Below, piece by piece: positions 25,205 through 30,439 of a DNA stretch of 30,439 nt. Source of the stretch: an uncultured Acetatifactor sp. (GTDB lineage: Bacteria > Bacillota > Clostridia > Lachnospirales > Lachnospiraceae); contig CAJUAB010000043.1 in the NCBI GenBank assembly GCA_910583845.1, forward strand, positions 1 through 30,439, read 5' to 3'. The position numbers and the translations under genes are program-made. A model generated the notes under the pieces. That model made no database searches. It was not told the origin of the DNA and worked only from the letters and a program-made list of their open reading frames with translations. Position 1 is the stretch's first letter. The number at the start of each line of letters is the position of its first letter.

Positions 25205-26142
25205 AGGATACCTCCTGGCTTCTGTTTTTTGACGGGAATCCATATTTCCGCATAATATTCGGGATCGTCTGTTCCTTTGGGGTACTTGTCCACCTCGTCG
25301 TACATCTCCACGCAGTACCCTGCCGCAAATTCATATTGCGATGCCGGGAGCCACTCGGAAAATATTTTCCGGTTGGTATTTTGCAGTGAATCCGTCAAGG
25401 CCCCTTCGCAGGGAAATACCGCCCAGGTGAAAGCGGGTATGGTCATACCCACACAGCCCTCGGGGATGCCTGCGGAAGAATCGTATAAATCCGCAATCAA
25501 ATACTCAAACTTACCTTTCCCCTGCCCGGCCGGAGTCTCCCCGTCATGCAGCGCGGCACCATACAGACCGGACTTTCCGCTTTTCTCTCCTGTCCGCAAA
25601 TCAATATTGATACCGAACATTCCGCTGACGGGTTTGTTCTTTTCCCCGGAAAAGTACTCCTCCCAGAACAGTGGGATAGCCTGCCTGGCATTGTCATAAC
25701 CAAATTCCCTCGCCACGCCGACAACGGTAAAGGAGGCCTTTGACTCGATTCTGTAATCCATAATATACCCGCCGCTCAGGGAGATGGACAGCTTCAGCGG
25801 CGCAAAGGTCTTTATCGCAGCCTGCTCTCTGCGCACGGCCAGGGGAGTGTGCCCGTGAAACCTGGAAAAAGCCTTGCTGAAACTGTCAGGAGAATCATAC
25901 CCGTATTTCATTGCGAGTTCTGTGACGGAAATGCCGCTGGTGATCAGTTCTTCTCCTGCCAGCGCCATCCTCCGGTTCCTGAGATATTCCGTCATGGAAT
26001 ACCCGCACAACAAACTGAAACCTTTGTGAAAATAAAAAGGGGAGACATGCACATACGCCGCCACATCATATACGCTGATATCCTCCATTATATGACCTTC
26101 CATATACTGAACCGCATCGCCTATTACCCTGGACCATTCCAT
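25201..26142 (-). CDS. AraC-family regulator with GyrI-like effector domain
   Basis: The 313-aa protein has an N-terminal pair of AraC helix-turn-helix motifs (ISVYDVAAYVHVSPFYFHKG, then LITSGISVTELAMKYGYDSP, DSFSKAFSRFHGHTP) in the first ~105 residues, then a GyrI-like ligand-binding domain (YRIESKASFTVVGVAREFGY, and PAFTWAVFPCEGAL further on). This is the Rob/SoxS-like arrangement with an effector domain at the C-terminus. It is followed by a stand-alone GyrI-like gene with an ATGA overlap. The start has only a weak site (GTGAGGCG), but the HTH begins right after it. Confidence 0.9.
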   Translation of the reverse strand: MEWSRVIGDAVQYMEGHIMEDISVYDVAAYVHVSPFYFHKGFSLLCGYSMTEYLRNRRMALAGEELITSGISVTELAMKYGYDSPDSFSKAFSRFHGHTPLAVRREQAAIKTFAPLKLSISLSGGYIMDYRIESKASFTVVGVAREFGYDNARQAIPLFWEEYFSGEKNKPVSGMFGINIDLRTGEKSGKSGLYGAALHDGETPAGQGKGKFEYLIADLYDSSAGIPEGCVGMTIPAFTWAVFPCEGALTDSLQNTNRKIFSEWLPASQYEFAAGYCVEMYDEVDKYPKGTDDPEYYAEIWIPVKKQKPGGIL

Positions 26143-26168
26143 TGTTTTCGCCTCACTGTCACAACATC

Positions 26169-26197
26169 ATTATACTCCCTTTCATGTGTTTTGTCCC
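26169..26197 (-). promoter_or_regulatory. promoter of the AraC-type operon
   Basis: On the minus strand GGGACA (26197-26192), 17 bp, TATAAT (26174-26169), 26 bp before the gene start. The -10 is perfect and the -35 is weak. Confidence 0.6.
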
Positions 26198-26308
26198 GAC
26201 ATTGTTTGCTCTTTTTTGTCTGAAGGGCTCTCACCGCAATCCATACCCACAGGCTCCGCTTTCCTTCCCAGGCCGCCATCAGGCCTTCCCCGACATCCGC
26301 CCCTGCCT

Positions 26309-28273
26309 TTAAACGGCCTTTTTTTCCGCATTGTTTTCATAGTACTGCGACTGGGCCGTATAGAGCGCATGGTACAGCCCCTCCTGATCCGCCATCAGTT
26401 CCCCGTGGCTTCCCCGCTGCACCAGCTGTCCCTGGTCAAACACCACAATATCATCGCAGAACCGGCAGGAGGAAAGCCTGTGGCTGATATAGATGGCCGT
26501 CTTGCCCTCCACCATCTGATCAAAGGCGGAATATACCTCGTATTCCGCCACCGGGTCCAGGGCCGCCGTGGGTTCGTCCAGCAGAATGAACGGAGAATCC
26601 TTGTACAATGCTCTGGCAATGGCGATTTTCTGCCGCTCGCCCCCCGAGAAGATTATGCCGGCCTCGTCATACTTCTTGCCGATCAAGGTCTCAATCCCCT
26701 CCGGCAGTTCCGCCAGCCGCTCTCCAAAACCGGCCCGCACAAGGCAGTCTTGCACTATAGCGCTGTCATACTCATCCCCTGCCGCCACATTCTCCGCGAT
26801 GGAGTAATCAAACAGGGAAAAATCCTGAAACACCACGGAAAAGAGGCGCATATACTCACAATAATTATACTTGCGGATATCCACGCCATTCAGGTAGATT
26901 ACCCCCTCCGTGGGTTCGTACAACCGGGTGAGCAGTTTGATCATGGTGGTTTTTCCCGAACCGTTTTTTCCCACCACCGCCAGGCGCTCCCCGATCCGCA
27001 GTTTCAGGGAAAAGTGGCGCAGCGCGTACTCTTCCCGTCCGGGATATCGGAAAGACACGTCGCGAAATTCCACCTCATACTCGTTGTCGCTGCGTTTTTC
27101 CACCGGCAGAGTCCCCTCATAAAAGCTCCCTTTAATATCCAGAAACTCAAACATGGTGCTCTGTCTGCGGGCCACCAGAATAAAAGCCTGGGCATCGTGC
27201 AGCATATTCTGGACGGAATTGGTAAGCCGCTCAAAACAGGCCACATACAGGATCAGCATACCCGCCGCCATGCCTCCCCCCGCCGCAATCAGGGTGAGAA
27301 ACAGATAGCAGACGCCCCGGACGCCCGCGTTCAGGACATTGACGATCAGCTCCCGGCGGCCGCTGGCGCCCGCCACCAGATTGTCCTTGTGCCTCAGGAA
27401 CTCCCGGCCATGGACGAAAGTGTATTCTTTCAGCAGATCCTCCGCCTCATACAGTTTCACATCCTTGCGGTTCTCCATGGAAATCCCGTCGTACACCGCA
27501 TAGTACCACATCAGATTGGTATCCTCGGGTTTGTCATTGGTCCACAGGGCCATATATTCCGTGATTTTTTTCCCGAAAAAATGCTCCCCCACCCCGTTGC
27601 ACAGAATGGCCAGCACAAGGACCACAAAAAACACCCCTGTCAGGCCGTTTTTACGGGCCAGCAGCTCCCGCAGCACGGGGATCAGCATTCCCACCGCGAA
27701 AACCGCGTTAAAGGCCTGATAGCAGAGCTTTTCAAGATTGTCAAAGCCCCCGTATATTCCGCTCCCCCAGCGGTTGTCCTCCTCCATGCGGCTGTACAGT
27801 TTGTTCACATAGGGACTGTCCAGATCCGGAAAATTCATCTCCATATTTTTAATCGCCATCCTGGCGTCCAGAAGCTCCCAGGAATGGCTCTTGATCACCT
27901 CGCTCTGGTTCGAGAGCTTCCCCGTGAGAAGATACAGAACCAAAGTGGCCAGCATCCACAGCAGCACCCGGGGAATCAGTACGCCCGCATCGGTCCCCTG
28001 CTGTAGTCCGTTCAGTACCATTGTAGAGATGTAAATTGCGATATATCCTACGGAAACGCTGCAAAACTGCTTTATAACGGTGACCGCGATAAAAGTGGGG
28101 GCCAACAGATGAATCTCCCGCAGCAGCCGCGAGATCACGGCTCTCTTCTCCCGAAAAGTCAGTTTTTCCGTAATATCCTTACTGTTCACATGCAGAGCGC
28201 TCTTTTCCGTCACGTCGCCGCCATCCTCGTTTAACCTCTGCTCTTTTGCAGTGTCCCTGTTCTTCTCATTCAC
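26309..28273 (-). CDS. ABC exporter half-transporter B (membrane domain plus ATPase, 654 aa)
   Basis: This is a fused permease and ATPase of the ABC-B exporter type. Membrane segments include APTFIAVTVIKQFCSVSVGY, LLWMLATLVLYLLTG, GVFFVVLVLAILCNGVGEHF and VCYLFLTLIAAGGGMAAGML. The ATPase has Walker A VGKNGSGKTTMIKL near residue 436, a Q-loop (FQDFSLFDYS), signature IFSGGERQKIAIARAL (FSGGE instead of LSGGQ), Walker B FILLDEPTAALDP and the switch His in YISHRLSS. The start is GTG 28273: it overlaps the previous stop by 8 nt and has GGAGAGGAGG 6 nt upstream. The first ~45 residues are a hydrophilic extension. The cargo is unknown. Confidence 0.93.
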   Translation of the reverse strand: MNEKNRDTAKEQRLNEDGGDVTEKSALHVNSKDITEKLTFREKRAVISRLLREIHLLAPTFIAVTVIKQFCSVSVGYIAIYISTMVLNGLQQGTDAGVLIPRVLLWMLATLVLYLLTGKLSNQSEVIKSHSWELLDARMAIKNMEMNFPDLDSPYVNKLYSRMEEDNRWGSGIYGGFDNLEKLCYQAFNAVFAVGMLIPVLRELLARKNGLTGVFFVVLVLAILCNGVGEHFFGKKITEYMALWTNDKPEDTNLMWYYAVYDGISMENRKDVKLYEAEDLLKEYTFVHGREFLRHKDNLVAGASGRRELIVNVLNAGVRGVCYLFLTLIAAGGGMAAGMLILYVACFERLTNSVQNMLHDAQAFILVARRQSTMFEFLDIKGSFYEGTLPVEKRSDNEYEVEFRDVSFRYPGREEYALRHFSLKLRIGERLAVVGKNGSGKTTMIKLLTRLYEPTEGVIYLNGVDIRKYNYCEYMRLFSVVFQDFSLFDYSIAENVAAGDEYDSAIVQDCLVRAGFGERLAELPEGIETLIGKKYDEAGIIFSGGERQKIAIARALYKDSPFILLDEPTAALDPVAEYEVYSAFDQMVEGKTAIYISHRLSSCRFCDDIVVFDQGQLVQRGSHGELMADQEGLYHALYTAQSQYYENNAEKKAV

Positions 28274-30113
28274 AGCAAGCCTCCTCTCCCATCCGGTTTT
28301 CCTCCGTCTGATTGTAATAGTAGCTCTGCAATTCATACAGTCGGGCATAGGCCCCGCCCGCCTGCAACAGTTCCTCGTGGCTCCCCTGTTCTATGATCCG
28401 TCCGTCCTGCAAAAACAGTATCCAGTCCGAAAACTGGGTGCTGGCCAGCCGGTGGGAAATAAACAGCGCCGTCCTGTCCTGGCACAGACTCTGATAGGAC
28501 TCGTAAACCTCCTGCTCCGCCAGCGGGTCCAGGGCCGCCGTGGGTTCGTCCAGAAGCAGGACCGGCGCGTCCTTGTACAGCGCTCTCGCCAGCAGAAATT
28601 TCTGTTCCTGGCCCCCCGACAGATAAATCCCGTCCTCCACAAGCCGGTCCGTCATATAGCTGTCCAAAGTAATCCCCCGCCGGGAAAAATCTTCATCAAG
28701 CCCCGCCAGGCCAAGCACCTCCCTGACTCTTTTCCTGTCCACGTCCCGCTGGGGTCTCAGGGCGATATTTTCACCGATGGTGGCAGGCAGAACCATAATA
28801 TCCTGAAACACGGCGCTGTAGAGACGGTAAATATCCCTTTTTCTGAGTCTGGTAATGTCCACGCCATTGAGCAGAATCTTCCCTTTCGTGGGCTCATACA
28901 TCCCCATCATCAGTTTCAGAAGCGTACTCTTTCCCGCCCCGTTGAGCCCCACCAGCGCCACATGCTCCCCTTTCCGGATATGGAAGCTCAGATCGGAAAT
29001 CACTTCCTTCTCACTTCCCTGATAGGCAAAGCTGACATGCTCAAAGGTAATCTCCACTCCCTTGTCCAGATCCGGCAGACCACATTCCCCGCTGTCTGCG
29101 TCTTCCGCCGGAATATCCAGAAAGGAGCGCAGATCATTCATTTTTACATTGGCGGTCTTCAGCATGCTCATCTGGTCCACCAGTCCGGTAACCCAGGCCG
29201 AAAATCCTGTGATCGCCCCGAAATACAGCATAAAATCGCCCATTCCAATCTTTCCCTGCACGGTCTGTATGATCAGATAGGCATAGGCAAATCCGTCTCT
29301 GAGAAAATTCAGACCGCAGCTTACCAGATGTGTCTCATATTCTTTCCGGCGGCGGAGCTGCAAGATTTTCCTCTCTTCCCCCTGGAATCTCCGGATCTGT
29401 CCCGTCAGCCAGTTCTTCATGTTATAGACCCGCACATCCTTGCCCGTCCGGCTGTCCCCACACTCCCCGACGGTGTAGTACAGCCGCTTCTCCGCCACGG
29501 CGTACTCGTCCCTGGTTTGCTCGTAACATACATTCTCCCTGTGCCGGAAAAAATACGTCACCAGAGATGTCAGAAGCAGCAGCACAATCACCATGACATG
29601 CAGCTGCGCCAGTATGCCTGAGTACAGAAAAAAACAGGCCGCCGCGGTGAGCAATTTCGGAATCTGGTCAAAAAACACGGAAGTGCCGCTGGCGTCCCCG
29701 CTGCGCACGGAGTTGATGGCCCGCCGATACAGTTTGTAGAACTCCCCGTCCTCCGCATAGGAATATTTACATTGCAGGGATACCAGAAACAGCCTCTGGA
29801 TAAAAAACGTGTTTCTGCACTCATTGTGATGGTAGTAGGCCCTTTTCGACAGATAGCCGTGAATCCCCTGCAAGATCAGCAGACAGCCCACCAGGCCGCC
29901 CAGGACCCGCAGCACCTGCGCAGCCTGCGCTCTTTGAAGCAGCAAATCCACCGCCACCTTGGGCAGATAGATTCCAAACAGCGGCAGCGCCGTCCCCGTC
30001 ACGGTAGTGATCCCCAGAAACACCAGAATCCTTTTGTCCCACCGCCAGCTCTCCTTCGCCAGAAACCATGCGTTTTGCACTATATGGTCGTCTCTCTGTC
30101 TGATTTCGTCCAT
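28266..30113 (-). CDS. ABC exporter half-transporter A (membrane domain plus ATPase, 615 aa)
   Basis: This is the upstream partner. Membrane segments include LVFLGITTVTGTALPLFGIY, VLGGLVGCLLILQGI, LHVMVIVLLLLTSLVTYFF and FAYAYLIIQTV. The ATPase carries Walker A VGLNGAGKSTLLKL near residue 395, Q-loop FQDIMVLP, signature YLSGGQEQKFLLARAL, Walker B VLLLDEPTAALDP and ALFISHRLAS. The start ATG 30113 follows AGGAGGCG. The longer frame to 30170 lacks a site. The 8-nt overlap with the downstream gene and the different signature motifs (LSGGQ here, FSGGE there) point to a heterodimer. Both keep the catalytic Glu. The nearby GHKL remnant suggests signal- or peptide-linked export, but no precursor peptide is seen. 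Confidence 0.93.
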   Translation of the reverse strand: MDEIRQRDDHIVQNAWFLAKESWRWDKRILVFLGITTVTGTALPLFGIYLPKVAVDLLLQRAQAAQVLRVLGGLVGCLLILQGIHGYLSKRAYYHHNECRNTFFIQRLFLVSLQCKYSYAEDGEFYKLYRRAINSVRSGDASGTSVFFDQIPKLLTAAACFFLYSGILAQLHVMVIVLLLLTSLVTYFFRHRENVCYEQTRDEYAVAEKRLYYTVGECGDSRTGKDVRVYNMKNWLTGQIRRFQGEERKILQLRRRKEYETHLVSCGLNFLRDGFAYAYLIIQTVQGKIGMGDFMLYFGAITGFSAWVTGLVDQMSMLKTANVKMNDLRSFLDIPAEDADSGECGLPDLDKGVEITFEHVSFAYQGSEKEVISDLSFHIRKGEHVALVGLNGAGKSTLLKLMMGMYEPTKGKILLNGVDITRLRKRDIYRLYSAVFQDIMVLPATIGENIALRPQRDVDRKRVREVLGLAGLDEDFSRRGITLDSYMTDRLVEDGIYLSGGQEQKFLLARALYKDAPVLLLDEPTAALDPLAEQEVYESYQSLCQDRTALFISHRLASTQFSDWILFLQDGRIIEQGSHEELLQAGGAYARLYELQSYYYNQTEENRMGEEACCE

Positions 30114-30181
30114 CAAATCGCCTCCTGCTTTTGAAAGTATGATGCTCCTGTATGCCCCATCCCCGGACATCTGTTACCGGA

Positions 30182-30187
30182 ATTCTA
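30182..30187 (-). promoter_or_regulatory. candidate extended -10 of the ABC operon
   Basis: TGTTAGAAT on the minus strand is an extended -10 (TGn-TAGAAT), 68 bp before the transporter start and just past the terminator. No good -35 is seen. Confidence 0.35.
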
Positions 30188-30208
30188 ACACGACCATCCA
30201 CCAAGCAG

Positions 30209-30242
30209 AAAAAAAGTGCACAAAAGGTTCTCTTTTGCGCAC
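30209..30242 (-). terminator. intrinsic terminator after the GHKL kinase remnant
   Basis: On the minus strand GTGCGCAAAAG pairs with CTTTTGTGCAC (one G-U pair) around a 5-nt loop, followed by seven T. It begins 11 nt after the kinase stop codon and separates it from the ABC operon. Confidence 0.85.
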
Positions 30243-30253
30243 GAACAGTTTTC

Positions 30254-30412
30254 CTATGACAGCGGCAACATAATCTCGGTGGCAAAAACCCCTTCCTCAT
30301 GCTGCCTGTTTAAAAACCCGTTGTATTTCTTCACAGTTCTGTCAATCCGCATTAATCCGAAACCGTGATTTCCCCGCTTGGTCGACAGATGTAGGACGGA
30401 TTTTGCGGACAT
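30254..30412 (-). pseudogene. C-terminal remnant of a GHKL-domain (AgrC-like) sensor histidine kinase
   Basis: On the minus strand the frame reads LSTKRGNHGFGLMRIDRTVK, then KYNGFLNRQHEEGVFATEIM and LPLS before the stop. This is the end of a GHKL ATPase domain (G2-type loop RGNHGFGL and final LPL strand) as in AgrC/ComD-like kinases. Directly upstream in the same frame is a TGA (30415-30413). The 26 bases left before the window edge do not show the expected N-box region clearly. So the gene is either broken here or a short fragment restarting at ATG 30412 (52 residues). It is too short to work alone. Confidence 0.7.
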
Positions 30413-30439
30413 TCAAAATAAAAAAGAATGTGGAGGTAA

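Noticed and set aside
26186..28006. 606-aa plus-strand frame opposite the ABC transporter, and the 456-aa one at 28251-29621
   Set aside because: Long open frames antisense to high-GC ABC genes are common. The minus-strand frames have all ABC motifs.
1..30439. tRNA or rRNA genes
   Set aside because: None seen on either strand by eye.

Overview
The window looks like chromosomal DNA from a gut-type member of the Clostridia, most likely Lachnospiraceae. I infer this from mid-range GC, strong AGGAGG-type ribosome binding sites, ATGA start/stop overlaps, AgrC-like, MerR/GyrI and heterodimeric ABC exporter genes, and the type I-C CRISPR layout. No ribosomal or marker gene is present to fix the species.

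Region 1 (1-4801) is a nested insertion. An IS66-family element, whose left part lies outside the window, ends at 4801 right beside the leader-distal end of a CRISPR array. Its transposase gene is split by a 4.1 kb element (381-4492) with three overlapping tyrosine recombinase genes, all with complete catalytic residues, between 31-bp perfect terminal inverted repeats. This is the architecture of RIT (recombinase in trio) elements. Removing it with one copy of the flanking CTTGCG restores the IS66 reading frame exactly.

Region 2 (4835-19379) is a complete type I-C CRISPR-Cas locus read on the minus strand: cas3-cas5-cas8c(with internal cas11)-cas7-cas4-[555 bp insert]-cas1-cas2-leader-array. 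The array holds 82 repeats of 32 bp and 81 spacers of 29-37 bp by my count. The newest spacers lie next to the leader near 10.25 kb, and the oldest end abuts IS66. The cas8c gene contains a strong internal ribosome binding site and ATG that would give the small subunit Cas11. Two diverged copies of a ~167-bp MITE-like element, in the same orientation, bracket the cas3-to-cas4 block: one separates cas4 from cas1, the other lies upstream of cas3. A 22-bp motif (19 matches) occurs once in the CRISPR leader and once in the cas3 5' region.

Region 3 (19380-20756) has no convincing gene. It holds the MITE copy, a decayed coding remnant, four copies of a ~45-bp repeat (two direct, two inverted) and a strong hairpin terminator.

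Region 4 (20757-26142) is a set of small regulatory operons: a MerR/GyrI-type regulator with an unknown zinc-ribbon protein; a divergent fusion of a phospholipase C-like domain to a tyrosine phosphatase followed by a DUF1905 protein; and an AraC/GyrI regulator followed by a stand-alone GyrI-like protein. The merR promoter has the 19-bp spacer typical of MerR-controlled promoters.

Region 5 (26309-30439) carries two overlapping genes for a probable heterodimeric ABC exporter. Upstream is an intrinsic terminator and the C-terminal end of a GHKL (AgrC-like) sensor kinase that is interrupted by an in-frame stop.
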